Assembly: GCF_000024345.1 (NCBI RefSeq)
Contig: NC_013729.1
Location: forward strand, 7,192,001-7,256,000
Direction: 5' to 3'
DNA length: 64,000 bases
Origin: Kribbella flavida DSM 17836
GTDB taxonomy: Bacteria; Actinomycetota; Actinomycetes; Propionibacteriales; Kribbellaceae
Each line of letters begins with the position of its first letter. The first letter of the stretch is position 1. The notes beneath the pieces were generated by a model, which saw only the letters and a program-made list of their open reading frames with translations, searched no databases and had not been told where the DNA came from. This document shows, piece after piece, positions 7,627 to 15,889 of this stretch. The translations under genes and the position numbers were made by a program.

Positions 7627-8307
7627 CTATGGCTTCTGGTGGAAGGTGTGCCGGCGGATCCAGGCGTGCATGGCGATGGCGGCTGCCGCGCTGGCGTTGA
7701 TGGAACGCGTCGAGCCGTACTGGCCGATGTTCAGTACGTCGGTGCAGATCCGGTGCGCGGCGTCGGTCAGCCCTGGACCTTCCTGGCCGAAGAGCAGCAC
7801 GCAGGCCTCGGGCAGTTCGTAGGTCTCCAGCGGCACCGAGCCCGGCAGGTTGTCGACACCGATCACCGGGAGGTTCTGCTGCTCGGCGTACCCGGCGAGG
7901 TCGGCGAGCTGGGGATGGTGGCGGACGTGCTGGTAGCGGTCGGTCACCATCGCGCCGCGGCGGTTCCACTTCCGGTTGCCGACGATGTGCACCTCGCGGG
8001 CCAGGAAGGCGTTCGCGGTCCGGACCACCGAGCCGATGTTGAGGTCGTGCTGCCAGTTCTCGATCGCGACGTGGAACGGGTGCCGCTGCTGGTCGAGGTC
8101 CTCGACGATCGCTTCCAGCCGCCAGTACCGGTACTTGTCGACGACGTTGCGGCGGTCGCCGTGCGCCAGCAGTTCCGGGTCCAGCCGCGGATCGGACGGC
8201 GGTTCGCCGCGCCACGGGCCGACGCCGACCTCGGCCGGTCCGACCAGATCGGCGCCGACCAGGTCGGTCCCGTCGTCAGCGGCGCTGTCACGATTAACCC
8301 GTTGCAC
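7627..8307 (-). CDS. TrmH/SpoU-family RNA methyltransferase
   Basis: A 226-residue SPOUT methyltransferase expected to transfer a methyl group from S-adenosylmethionine to the 2'-OH of a ribose in tRNA or rRNA. The family motifs are present: NIGSVVRTANAF (N-x4-R type motif 1), LLFGQEGPGLTDAA (motif 2) and IGQYGSTRSINASAAAAIAM (motif 3, the trefoil-knot SAM site). The longer open frame upstream is a shadow of the divergent DedA gene. The in-frame GTG at 8305-8307 is the only reasonable start. It faces the DedA gene, with only 24 bp between start codons. The RNA target is unknown. Confidence 0.9.
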   Translation of the reverse strand: MQRVNRDSAADDGTDLVGADLVGPAEVGVGPWRGEPPSDPRLDPELLAHGDRRNVVDKYRYWRLEAIVEDLDQQRHPFHVAIENWQHDLNIGSVVRTANAFLAREVHIVGNRKWNRRGAMVTDRYQHVRHHPQLADLAGYAEQQNLPVIGVDNLPGSVPLETYELPEACVLLFGQEGPGLTDAAHRICTDVLNIGQYGSTRSINASAAAAIAMHAWIRRHTFHQKP

Positions 8308-8331
8308 GGGTCTGGACGCTACCCTGTGCCG
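8308..8331. promoter_or_regulatory. Compact divergent promoter with overlapping -10 boxes
   Basis: Only 24 bp separate the methyltransferase GTG (8307) from the DedA GTG (8332). TACCCT at 8320-8325 fits a -10 box for the plus strand, and TAGCGT (8321-8316 on the minus strand) fits one for the minus strand. Each lies 6-8 bases before its start codon, so both messages would be leaderless and the two -10 boxes share a TA. Confidence 0.45.
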
Positions 8332-9051
8332 GTGCTTCCTCTCATGGCGATGCTGATGCCCAACTGGATGGACCCCGAATTCCTGCTGAACTGGCTGGGC
8401 GACTGGGCTCTGTGGGGCACCGCCGCAGTCATCTTCATCGAGTGTGGGCTGCTGTTCCCGATCCTGCCGGGTGACTCGCTGCTGTTCGCGGTCGGCCTGT
8501 TCATCGCCCTGGGAACCATCGACGTGCCGCTGTGGCTGGCCTGCGTGGTGCTGACCGTCGCGGCCTTCCTGGGCAACGTGTCCGGCTACTACATCGGCCG
8601 TGCGCTGGGTACGACGTTGTTCAAGAACCCGGACGCCAAGTTCCTGAAACCGAAGTACATCGACCAGACGCACGCCTTCTTCGACAAGTACGGCCCGCGC
8701 GCGCTGGTGCTGGCCCGGTTCGTGCCGATCGTGCGCACGTTCATCACGGTCACCGCCGGCGCCGGCCGGATGGACCCGCGCAAGTTCTTCTTCTGGACCG
8801 GCGTCGGCGCCGTGCTCTGGGGCACCGGCGTCACCCTGCTCGGCCACCTGCTCGGCCGGATCGACTTCATCCACGAGCACCTGGAGTCGGCGCTGATCCT
8901 GCTGGTGGTCGTCTCGGTGCTGCCGATGGTCGTCGAGTACGTGCTGGCCAAGCGCCGGGAGCGCGCGCACGACAACGGCGAAGGCCGCGACGAGCGCTAC
9001 GACACCGAGGCCGAGCGCGCCGCGGTGATGGAGAAGGTCAACACCGACTGA
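8332..9051 (+). CDS. DedA-family membrane protein
   Basis: A roughly 239-residue polytopic inner-membrane protein of the DedA/VTT superfamily, which includes undecaprenyl-phosphate and other lipid flippases and proteins needed for membrane proton balance. Characteristic segments are IECGLLFPILPGDSLLF near residue 40, SGYYIGRALG near residue 90, and the ARFVPIVRTFITVTAGAGRM motif with its conserved arginines. The charged C-terminal tail (KRRERAHDNGEGRDE) is cytoplasmic. The GTG at 8332 is favoured because a -10-like TACCCT ends six bases upstream; the ATG at 8344 would remove four residues. The transported lipid is not determinable. Confidence 0.9.
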   Translation: MLPLMAMLMPNWMDPEFLLNWLGDWALWGTAAVIFIECGLLFPILPGDSLLFAVGLFIALGTIDVPLWLACVVLTVAAFLGNVSGYYIGRALGTTLFKNPDAKFLKPKYIDQTHAFFDKYGPRALVLARFVPIVRTFITVTAGAGRMDPRKFFFWTGVGAVLWGTGVTLLGHLLGRIDFIHEHLESALILLVVVSVLPMVVEYVLAKRRERAHDNGEGRDERYDTEAERAAVMEKVNTD

Positions 9052-9095
9052 CCGGTGCGCGGGCGGCCGGTGCACGAACGACACAGTGCAACGGC

Positions 9096-9485
9096 CTAGT
9101 GCGCGAACGGGAAGTGCGGCTCCGACCAGACGTAGTCGGTGCTCAGCTCGACCAGCCGGGCGACCCCGATCTCACCGCGTGGCAGTGGCCCGATCACCTG
9201 ACCGGAGCCGAGTGAGCACGCCACCCGGACCCAGTCGGCCGCCTGGTACCAGACCAGCGCCCCCCGTGGCGCAGCCCCTTCGTGCAGCAGGGCGTGCTGA
9301 TCGAGCCACCGCAACGCGTCGGCCGAGTCGTGCCAGCCGCTGTCGTGGGCGTAGCCGAAGGCCATCCGCTGGAACTTCAGCGTCCAGTCCTGCCAGGCCG
9401 CCGAGCCCACGCGCTCCAGTTGCCAGTCGAGCGCGGACTCGGTGTCCCGTGGATTGGTCACCCGTTCCGCCATTCGGCGTTCCAC
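9096..9485 (-). CDS. Conserved-looking actinobacterial protein, possibly a degenerate NlpC/CHAP-like fold
   Basis: A 129-residue protein of unknown function. The layout of helices followed by PRGALVWYQAADWVRVACSLGSGQVIG resembles the core of amidase/NlpC-like proteins, where a similar APRGALVFW...HVALYLGDG segment holds the catalytic histidine. Here that histidine and the upstream catalytic cysteine are absent, so any relation would be to an inactive derivative; this is inference. The GTG at 9483-9485 is chosen because GGGGGAG lies five bases upstream; the ATG at 9473 is an alternative. Confidence 0.65.
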   Translation of the reverse strand: MERRMAERVTNPRDTESALDWQLERVGSAAWQDWTLKFQRMAFGYAHDSGWHDSADALRWLDQHALLHEGAAPRGALVWYQAADWVRVACSLGSGQVIGPLPRGEIGVARLVELSTDYVWSEPHFPFAH

Positions 9486-9618
9486 CACTTCTCCCCCGCC
9501 GTGTCCCCCCGTCCTCGGCCCCGCGCCGCGGCACGTTCCAGGCTCACCCGAGGAGATACAGCCGCCGTACATTTGCCCGCCCGGCTACCGGCCGTCATCG
9601 CCGCGGCCGGACGGGTGG

Positions 9619-12597
9619 TCAGCTGACGGCGAGACCGACGCCGAGATCCGCGAGCTGACGCCGGGCGTCGGCGAGCTTGGTCTCGTTGCCGATCTGCTGC
9701 CAGGCCCGCACGGCCCGGTTCAGGTAGCGGCGGGCGAACTCCGCGCTGCCGGAGGTGGCGTGCAGCCGGCCGAGCTCGTACGCCGCTTCGCCCTCGACGC
9801 TACGGTCGCCCAGCCGGTGGCCGATCTCGATCGCGTCGAGCAGCATCTTGCGGGCCGCCGCGTCGTCGCCGACCGCGATCAGCGCGTGCCCGAGCTCGGC
9901 CCGCGCGTACGCCGCGCAGTGGTCGTCGCCGATGCTGGTGAAGATCGCCAGCGACGCCTGCAACTGGCGGACCGCCTGCTCCGGCCGGCCCTGGCGCACC
10001 CGCAACGTCGCGATCCGGCGGCGAACCTTGGCCTCCCGGTGCCGGTCCCCGCGGCGGACGCCGAGCAGGAACGCCTCGGCCAGGTAGCGCCCGGCCACCA
10101 CGGTGTCGTTGCGGGCCAGCCAGATCGACGCGGCCGCGCTCCGGGCCACCGCCTCACCGTTGGTGTCCCCGACCTCGACGAACGCCCCGATCGCCTTCTC
10201 GTACTGCGCGAGCGCCTCGTCCGGGCGGCCGCGTTCGCGCAGCCAGGTCCCGAGACCCACCGCGGTGATGCCCTCGCCCTGCCGGTCGCCCACCTCGGCG
10301 AACAGGTCGGCCGCGGCGTCCAGGTGCTCCAGAGCCGGCTCCCAGTCGTCCTGGTAGAGCGCGAGCTGGCCGAGGTTGCGGTGCAGGATCGCGGCGCCGC
10401 GCCGGTTCCCGCAGGCGATCGCGCTGAGCAGGCCCGGCTGGTGCGACTCGTTCCAGTCGTCGAAGCCGGCCCGCATGTCCAGGTACGGGCCCCAGGCGGC
10501 GGCCAGTCGCCAGGCCTGGTCGTGCAGGCCGTTCTGCGCGGCGGCCCGGATGGCGGGCACGAAGCTGCTGCGCTCGCTGTCGAACCAGGCGATCGCGTCG
10601 GTGTCGGTGAACGGCTGCGGGTCGGGCGACTGCAGCGGGCCCTCGTAGTCCAGAGTGCCGAAGTAGCCGAACGGCAGCGCCGCCGTGGCCCGGCGTACCT
10701 TGTCGAGCAGCGCGTCGAGCAGCGTGGCCAGGTCCGTCAGCGCCTGGGCCTTCTCGCGCTCGTCGCCGACGCCGATCGCGTGCAGCCGGAGCAGGTCGTG
10801 CACCCGGTAGCGCGCCTTGCCGGTGCGGTCGACCGAGCTGATCTGCACCAGGTTGACCTCGATCAGCCGATCCAGGCTGCGGCGTACGGCGGCGGGGCTG
10901 GCGACGGGCTCAAGCACCCGGGCGGAGAACTCGCCGACCGCGAAGTGGCCGATCAGCCGGTAGAGCCGGGCTTCCTCCGGGTTCAGCGCGTCGTAGCTGA
11001 GGTCGGCGCTGGTCCGGACGGCCAGCTCGCCGATGCTGAGCTCGTCCAGCCGGTGCGTCTCGTCGCGCAGCCGCCGGGCCAACTCACCCGGGCTCAGGTC
11101 GGGCCGCTGGGCGAGCCGGCTGGCTACGATCCGGATCGCCAGCGGCAGATTGCCGCAGGCCAGCAGGATCTCCTCGGCGGCCGGCGATCCACGGTCGATC
11201 CGGGCGTTGCCGGCGACCCGCTGCAGCAGCTCGGCCGCCTCGCCGTCCTCGAACGTGTCCAGCGGGATCGGGTCGGCGCCGGCCAGGTCCATCAACCGGT
11301 TCCGGCTGGTCACCACCACCGCGGAGGCCCCGGTGCCCGGCATCAGCGGCGCCACCTGTCCCGCGGCGGCCACGTCGTCCAGGATGATCAGCACCCGGCG
11401 GCTGGCCAGCTCGGAGCGCAGCATGGCGGAACGCCGGTCCGGGTCCGCCGGGACAGCGAAGTCCGGCACGTTCAGGCTGATCAGCAGGTCGGTCAGTGCA
11501 CCGCCGGGATCGCGTGGCTCGGTGGCACCGCGCATGTCGAGGTAGATCTGCCCGTCCGGGAAGGAGTCGCGGACCAGATGGCCCAGCCGGACGGCCAGCG
11601 AGCTCTTCCCCGTCCCGGGTGCTCCGGAGATCACGGCGATCGGTGGCCGGACCGGGTCGCGTCCGCAGACCAGGTCGCGCAGTTGCTCCAGGTGGCGCTC
11701 GCGACCGCTGAAGTCGGGCAGGTCGAGCGGCAGCTGGCTCGGTGGCCGCCGAGGCTCGGTCAGTGCGGGCGCTGCCATCGGTCCGGGCTGCTCGCTCGGT
11801 TCAGGCTCCGGCTCGCGAACGGCGGGGATGCCGGGGTTCGGCCAGTTCGCGGTGTGGTCGTTGTGGGCGCGGGCACCGGCGGCCGCGAGCTCGGGACCCG
11901 GCTCGACGTCCAGCTCGTCGGCGAGGGTCTTGACCGCCTTCGCGTACGCCGCGCGCGCCTCACCCGTCCGGCCGGCGGCCAGCAGGGTGTCCACCAGCCG
12001 ACGCCACAGCTGCTCGTCGTACGGGTCCTCGGACAGCCGGCCGGTGAGCAGGACGGCGGCACCGGCGGCGTCGCCGTACTCGAGACGCAGGTCCAGCAGG
12101 GTGTCGACAAGACCGCGGTACTGCGCCTCCAGGCGGGAGATCGAGCCCTCCCAGGCGGTGGAGAAGCCGAGGTCCATCAGGGGGCGCCCGCGCCACAGCG
12201 AGTACGCCTTGGCGAGCACCTGCATCGCCTGCCGGGGGTCACCGGCCTCGCGCAGGTGACCGCCCTCGGCCAGCAGCGACTCGAACATGCTGGCGTCCAG
12301 CTCGTCGACGCCGACCTCGATGCTGTACCCGGCCGCGGAGGTGTCGATCGGCGCCGGCAGCCCCGCCTCCTGCAGGACACCGCGCAGGGCCCGGACGTAG
12401 GTCCGGATGTTGGCGGTCGCCGAGCGCGGCGGGTTGTGCTCCCACAGCGCGTCGGCGATCAGCTCGGTGGAGACGAACCGGTTCGGGTGCAGCAGCAACG
12501 TGGCGAGCAGCTGGCGCGGCTTGCTGGCGCGCAGCTGCTGGCCCTGGAGGTGGGCCAGACGCAGAGGTCCGAGGATCTCGTACCTCAGACTGTCCAC
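9619..12597 (-). CDS. SARP-family regulator with NB-ARC and TPR domains (AfsR/RedD type)
   Basis: A 992-residue signal-transduction ATPase. Residues 1-95 form an OmpR-type winged helix, about 97-245 a bacterial transcriptional activation domain (BTAD), about 290-560 an NB-ARC nucleotide switch with Walker A GAPGTGKSSL at 325-334 and Walker B RVLIILDDVA near 400, and 690-985 a series of tetratricopeptide repeats. Proteins of this architecture (AfsR, for example) activate secondary-metabolism or developmental genes by binding direct repeats overlapping the -35 region. No biosynthetic cluster is adjacent, so its targets are elsewhere. Three TACATC-centred tandem repeats lie upstream (12673-12707), suggesting autoregulation. 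Confidence 0.93.
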   Translation of the reverse strand: MDSLRYEILGPLRLAHLQGQQLRASKPRQLLATLLLHPNRFVSTELIADALWEHNPPRSATANIRTYVRALRGVLQEAGLPAPIDTSAAGYSIEVGVDELDASMFESLLAEGGHLREAGDPRQAMQVLAKAYSLWRGRPLMDLGFSTAWEGSISRLEAQYRGLVDTLLDLRLEYGDAAGAAVLLTGRLSEDPYDEQLWRRLVDTLLAAGRTGEARAAYAKAVKTLADELDVEPGPELAAAGARAHNDHTANWPNPGIPAVREPEPEPSEQPGPMAAPALTEPRRPPSQLPLDLPDFSGRERHLEQLRDLVCGRDPVRPPIAVISGAPGTGKSSLAVRLGHLVRDSFPDGQIYLDMRGATEPRDPGGALTDLLISLNVPDFAVPADPDRRSAMLRSELASRRVLIILDDVAAAGQVAPLMPGTGASAVVVTSRNRLMDLAGADPIPLDTFEDGEAAELLQRVAGNARIDRGSPAAEEILLACGNLPLAIRIVASRLAQRPDLSPGELARRLRDETHRLDELSIGELAVRTSADLSYDALNPEEARLYRLIGHFAVGEFSARVLEPVASPAAVRRSLDRLIEVNLVQISSVDRTGKARYRVHDLLRLHAIGVGDEREKAQALTDLATLLDALLDKVRRATAALPFGYFGTLDYEGPLQSPDPQPFTDTDAIAWFDSERSSFVPAIRAAAQNGLHDQAWRLAAAWGPYLDMRAGFDDWNESHQPGLLSAIACGNRRGAAILHRNLGQLALYQDDWEPALEHLDAAADLFAEVGDRQGEGITAVGLGTWLRERGRPDEALAQYEKAIGAFVEVGDTNGEAVARSAAASIWLARNDTVVAGRYLAEAFLLGVRRGDRHREAKVRRRIATLRVRQGRPEQAVRQLQASLAIFTSIGDDHCAAYARAELGHALIAVGDDAAARKMLLDAIEIGHRLGDRSVEGEAAYELGRLHATSGSAEFARRYLNRAVRAWQQIGNETKLADARRQLADLGVGLAVS

Positions 12598-12672
12598 TTG
12601 GCTGCCCTCTCAACTGTTGTGCCCGCGCACCATCGTGGCATCCCGGCGTCGCCCCGGGAAGCCTCGGCGGCC

Positions 12673-12707
12673 GCGATGTACGCCGCGATGTACGCCGGAT
12701 GTATGCC
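12673..12707. promoter_or_regulatory. Three tandem 11-12-bp repeats upstream of the SARP gene
   Basis: GCGATGTACGCC occurs at 12673-12684 and 12685-12696, followed by GGATGTATGCC at 12697-12707. Read toward the SARP gene the repeats are GGCGTACATCGC. SARP proteins bind direct repeats with about one-turn spacing, so this is a plausible autoregulatory site, 76 bp upstream of the start codon. Confidence 0.45.
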
Positions 12708-12860
12708 GGCCCGGCAGGCTGGAACCAGTACCGGGGGGAGGGCAGGCCCGGGAGTGACGGACTGACCGCCGTCGCGCCCGGGCCTGAATTTGGGACCTGG
12801 ACGCTGGGCAACGGCCGCGCGGGGGCGGCGGCCGGGGGGAGGCTCAGCGCCCAACGGCGA

Positions 12861-12891
12861 CCGGCCGGCACCTGATTCAGGGGCCGGCCGG
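12861..12891 (-). terminator. Stem-loop after lemA
   Basis: CCGGCCGGC (12861-12869) and GCCGGCCGG (12883-12891) form a perfect 9-bp stem with a 13-nt loop, 20 bp after the lemA stop. There is no T-run, as is usual in actinobacteria. Confidence 0.6.
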
Positions 12892-12910
12892 ATGCCGTTC
12901 GTGCGGGAGA

Positions 12911-13750
12911 TCAGGCGCCGGTGAACGGCGGCTGACCGTCGTGCGGACGCGGGGCCGCGGCCGGCGGACCGCCGACCGGCGGCTGCCCCTGGTACGGCGG
13001 CTGAGCCTGTTGCTGCTGGCCCTGATACTGCTGACCGGAGTACTGCTGGCCCGGGTACTGCTGCTGCGGCGGCAGCTGCTGGTAGTTGCCCTGGTCACCG
13101 GGCATCTGCGGGTGGATCTGCCCGGACGACTGCCCGCCGCCTGCCATCTGCGGCGGCGCCTGCTCGCCGGCCACCGAGCCGATCGTGCCGAACGACACCT
13201 GCGGCACCGCCCGCACGCTCTCATCCTTGACCTCGAAGTAGCCGGCCTTCTCGAACTTGAACGCGCCGGCGATCAGGTTCGACGGGAACGCCTCGATCCG
13301 GGTGTTGTAGTCGCCGACGTTGGCGTTGAAGAACCGCCGGCCGGCCGCGATCCGGTCCTCGGTGTCGGTCAGCTCGCGCTGCAGGTTGAGGAAGTTCTGG
13401 TTCGACTGCAGCTGCGGGTAGGCCTCGACCGAGATCATCATCTGCCGCAGCGCGCCGGACAGCTCGCCCTCGGCGGCGGCCCGCTGCTCCGGCGACGCGC
13501 CCTGCACGTTCACCGCCTGGGTGCGCAGCCGGGCGACCTCCTCGAACACGTGCCGCTCGTGCGCGGCGTACGCGCGCACGGTCTCGACCAGGTTCGGGAT
13601 CAGGTCGTAGCGGCGGTGCAGCTCGACGTCGATCTGCCGCCAGGACTCCTGGATCAGGTTCCGCTGCTTGACGAAGCGGTTGTACGAGACGATCAGCGCG
13701 ATCGCCAGAATCACGACGAGCGCCACGACGACGATGATGACTGCGGTCAT
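12911..13750 (-). CDS. LemA-family membrane protein with Q/P-rich tail
   Basis: A 279-residue protein with one N-terminal transmembrane helix (residues 3-24, MTAVIIVVVALVVILAIALI) followed by the helical LemA domain (about 30-190: NLIQESWRQIDVELHRRYDLIPNLVETVR, then NQNFLNLQRELTDTEDRIAAGRRFFN). The C-terminal 85 residues are low-complexity, rich in glutamine, proline and glycine, and probably disordered. LemA proteins are widespread and of uncertain function. The gene lies 81 bp behind a membrane-protein gene and pyrE on the same strand and may be cotranscribed with them. Confidence 0.9.
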   Translation of the reverse strand: MTAVIIVVVALVVILAIALIVSYNRFVKQRNLIQESWRQIDVELHRRYDLIPNLVETVRAYAAHERHVFEEVARLRTQAVNVQGASPEQRAAAEGELSGALRQMMISVEAYPQLQSNQNFLNLQRELTDTEDRIAAGRRFFNANVGDYNTRIEAFPSNLIAGAFKFEKAGYFEVKDESVRAVPQVSFGTIGSVAGEQAPPQMAGGGQSSGQIHPQMPGDQGNYQQLPPQQQYPGQQYSGQQYQGQQQQAQPPYQGQPPVGGPPAAAPRPHDGQPPFTGA

Positions 13751-13830
13751 TCCCCTGCTCCCCGGTGTCGGTTACCCGGTGACTCTAGTCCTCGGCGGGG
13801 CCGCCGCCGGGGCCGCACGCCACCGGACGG

Positions 13831-14526
13831 TCAGCGGTGCCGGGGATCGACGCCGGCGTAGTCGCGCCAGACGTACGGCGGGATCTGGTCGATCACCTGG
13901 TGCAGCAGGTGCAGGCGGTTCATCACCTCGACCGGGGTGTGCGGGCCGTTGTCCCAGCCGACCAGCGAGTTGCCCTCGAAGCGCCAGCCGATCTCGCCGC
14001 GGGCCAGCAGCAGCTCCATCATCCGCGGGTGCACGACCGCGTGCCCGAAGCGCTCGTCGTCGGCCTTCACCCGGAACGCCCGGTTGAACTGGTCGCTCTC
14101 GAACTGCAGGTCGCGGAAGCCGAGCGCGTTGGCCACCGCACCGCCGAAGACGCCCTCGTGGGTGACCTGCAGGTGCGGCAGCGGACCCGGCAGCTGCATC
14201 ACCACGACGCCGTACTTGTGGGTGGTGGAGGTCCGCCGGCCCTTCGAGTCGGTCGAGTGGGTTTCGTAGCTGTAGTCGAAGGCGACCATCTGGCGGCCGT
14301 GGAACGAGCCGCCCAGCACGTTCCTTACCCGTCGGCTGGAGCCGGTTCGGAACGGCTCACCGGCCCACTGCGCGGCGAGCTGATGGTTCTCCGGCGTGTA
14401 CGCGAAGCCCTGCTGGGCCGCGAACGCCGTGAACTGCTCGCGCCGCTTCTTCGCGGCCATGTGGTTGACGACCGCCAGCACGCCGACGACCGCGAAGCCG
14501 ACCAGAGCGAGCAGGTACGGCTCCAT
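13831..14526 (-). CDS. Membrane-anchored DUF3137-like protein
   Basis: A 231-residue protein with an N-terminal transmembrane helix (MEPYLLALVGFAVVGVLAVVN) and a soluble domain (residues 25-231) with FDYSYETHSTDSKGRRT and HKYGVVVMQLPGPLP segments typical of hypothetical actinobacterial proteins related to DUF3137. Function is unknown. Its ATG shares one base (14526) with the pyrE stop codon, so translation is likely coupled to pyrE. lemA follows 80 bp downstream. Proteins of this type often neighbour lemA, which suggests a joint membrane role. Confidence 0.75.
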   Translation of the reverse strand: MEPYLLALVGFAVVGVLAVVNHMAAKKRREQFTAFAAQQGFAYTPENHQLAAQWAGEPFRTGSSRRVRNVLGGSFHGRQMVAFDYSYETHSTDSKGRRTSTTHKYGVVVMQLPGPLPHLQVTHEGVFGGAVANALGFRDLQFESDQFNRAFRVKADDERFGHAVVHPRMMELLLARGEIGWRFEGNSLVGWDNGPHTPVEVMNRLHLLHQVIDQIPPYVWRDYAGVDPRHR

Positions 14527-15071
14527 CAGCCGAGGTCGAGGTCGTCCAGGCCGAACAGCGCCCGGTACTCCAGGCCCTCGGCCTCGACCTTCTCCCGCGC
14601 GCCGGTCGCCCGGTCCACGATCACCACGACCGCGACGACCTCGGCGCCGGCCTCGCGCAGCGCCTCGACCGCGGTCAGCACCGAGCCGCCGGTGGTCGAG
14701 GTGTCCTCGACCGCGAGCACCCGGCGGCCCTTGACCTCCGGCCCTTCGATCCGGCGCTGCAGGCCGTGCGCCTTCTCCGCCTTGCGGACCACGAACGCGT
14801 CGAGCTTGCGCCCCTGCTGCGCGGCCGCGTGCAGCATCGCCAGCGCAACCGGGTCCGCGCCGAGCGTCAGCCCGCCGACCGCGTCGTACTCCAGGTCCGC
14901 GGTGAGCTCCAGCAGCGCCGGCCCGATCAGCGGCGCCGCCTCGGCGTCCAGGGTGACCCGGCGCAGGTCGACGTAGTAGTCGGCTTCCTTGCCCGACGCC
15001 AACGTCACCTTCCCGTGCACAACGGCCTTGTTCTTCACCTGGTCCAGCAGTCCGTCCCGATCAAAGCTCAT
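14526..15071 (-). CDS. pyrE: Orotate phosphoribosyltransferase
   Basis: This enzyme attaches orotate to phosphoribosyl pyrophosphate to make orotidine monophosphate in pyrimidine synthesis. The 181-residue protein carries the orotate/phosphate segment VHGKVTLASGKEADYYVDLR at its N-terminus and the PRPP-binding motif RRVLAVEDTSTTGGSV near residues 115-130. Length is normal for the short bacterial form. No other pyr genes are adjacent. It is the first gene of a probable three-gene unit with the two membrane-protein genes. Confidence 0.95.
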   Translation of the reverse strand: MSFDRDGLLDQVKNKAVVHGKVTLASGKEADYYVDLRRVTLDAEAAPLIGPALLELTADLEYDAVGGLTLGADPVALAMLHAAAQQGRKLDAFVVRKAEKAHGLQRRIEGPEVKGRRVLAVEDTSTTGGSVLTAVEALREAGAEVVAVVVIVDRATGAREKVEAEGLEYRALFGLDDLDLG

Positions 15072-15182
15072 GACCCCACAGCCTAGATCACCACCTATTC
15101 AGCGTCCGCCCGCTTCAACGAGAGGCGGACGAACCACGGCAACGCCGCGTCGCTCCTCACAAGCAATGGTTATCGTTGGCAC

Positions 15183-15446
15183 ATGCGTGGCGCCGGCGAT
15201 CAGCTCAGCATCGGCGAGCGGATCGCGTTCTACCGGAGGCGCCGCGGACTGACCCAGGCGGTGCTCGCCGAAGACCATCAGCTCGGCGGCGACGACATTC
15301 CGGCGATTCGAGACGCACTGATGTCGTTCCACAGATTGTCGCGCGTGCTCTTCGGCCCCAGCGCCCCCGCAAGAGTGGAGACGACCAAGGTGGCTGTTCT
15401 CACCGAGCGTGCTTGCAATCAGCGCGGCGCTCGACCGCCGCGCTGA
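15183..15446 (+). pseudogene. Remnant of an XRE-type regulator gene (internal deletion and C-terminal loss)
   Basis: The frame starts MRGAGDQLSIGERIAFYRR then RRGLTQAVLA, the start of a common actinomycete XRE (helix-turn-helix) regulator family. The sequence then jumps directly to EDHQLGGDDIPAIRDALMS, a segment normally found about 40-50 residues later, so the recognition helix region is missing. After RLSRVLFGP only about 35 more residues follow before a stop at 15446; the family normally continues for several hundred residues. I read this as a decayed gene. Its 3' end overlaps the start of the toxin gene. Confidence 0.7.
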
Positions 15447-15889
15447 TTGCAGTAGCACTCGCCAGCATTCTTCTGACGGCGTGCGAGCCACCGACCGGTG
15501 GTTCCGGCACATGCCGCAGAGCGGCCAGAGCTCTCGACGAAGGCAGGCAACAGCCAGCCGCCGCGGCCGTTCTGGGGACCGGCGAGGCGGTCGAAAAGCC
15601 GAAGCCACCCAAGCCTCCGAAGACCTCCGACCAGAAAAAGCGCGCATTCAACTGCAGCAAGCAGACCTCGCCGGAGTGGAACAAGTTGGACCCGTACAAG
15701 GGTTCGGTGCGCACCAACGGCAGGAGCGGCAAGTCGGCGCGCTTCTACGAGTGGGACCATACCCACAACGACATCGAGGTCTATGGCCCCGGCCCCGCGT
15801 ACCGGCATCTCGGCAGCATGGATCCCAGGGACGGCGACATGTACAAAGGGCCAGTGAAGGGACGGAACTTGCAAGGCAAGCTGCGGTGA
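15413..15889 (+). CDS. Lipoprotein with C-terminal colicin-E3-type cytotoxic ribonuclease domain
   Basis: A 158-residue predicted toxin. Residues 1-24 form a lipoprotein signal (RRSTAALIAVALASILLTAC) with lipobox LTAC and lipidation cysteine C24. A proline/lysine linker (KPKPPKPPKT) precedes the C-terminal domain (about 78-158), which matches the colicin E3 rRNase: FYEWDHTHNDIEVY, then HLGSMDPRDG and KGRNLQGKL. The four E3 active-site residues have counterparts at D115, H118, E122 and R151. E3-type enzymes cut 16S rRNA in the decoding centre. The start is inferred to be TTG at 15413; no ATG or GTG precedes the signal in frame, and the ribosome site is weak. Its stop codon overlaps the GTG of the next gene. 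Confidence 0.75.
   Translation: MQSARRSTAALIAVALASILLTACEPPTGGSGTCRRAARALDEGRQQPAAAAVLGTGEAVEKPKPPKPPKTSDQKKRAFNCSKQTSPEWNKLDPYKGSVRTNGRSGKSARFYEWDHTHNDIEVYGPGPAYRHLGSMDPRDGDMYKGPVKGRNLQGKLR
15414..15451 (+). repeat. Perfect 16-bp inverted repeat over the toxin start
   Basis: The arms at 15414-15429 and 15436-15451 are exact reverse complements (TGCAATCAGCGCGGCG and CGCCGCGCTGATTGCA) around a CTCGAC loop. The hairpin covers the inferred TTG start and the first 13 codons of the signal peptide, so it could control translation, or it could be a footprint of a mobile element. Confidence 0.85.

Larger units (their letters stand above)
12598..12910. other. 313-bp intergenic region between the SARP gene and lemA
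   Basis: It holds the 12-bp tandem repeats described next and the lemA terminator at 12861-12891. I see no gene in it. Confidence 0.7.

Noticed and set aside
9442..12765. 1107-codon plus-strand frame
   Set aside because: Antisense shadow of the SARP-NB-ARC regulator, which has complete domains and motifs.
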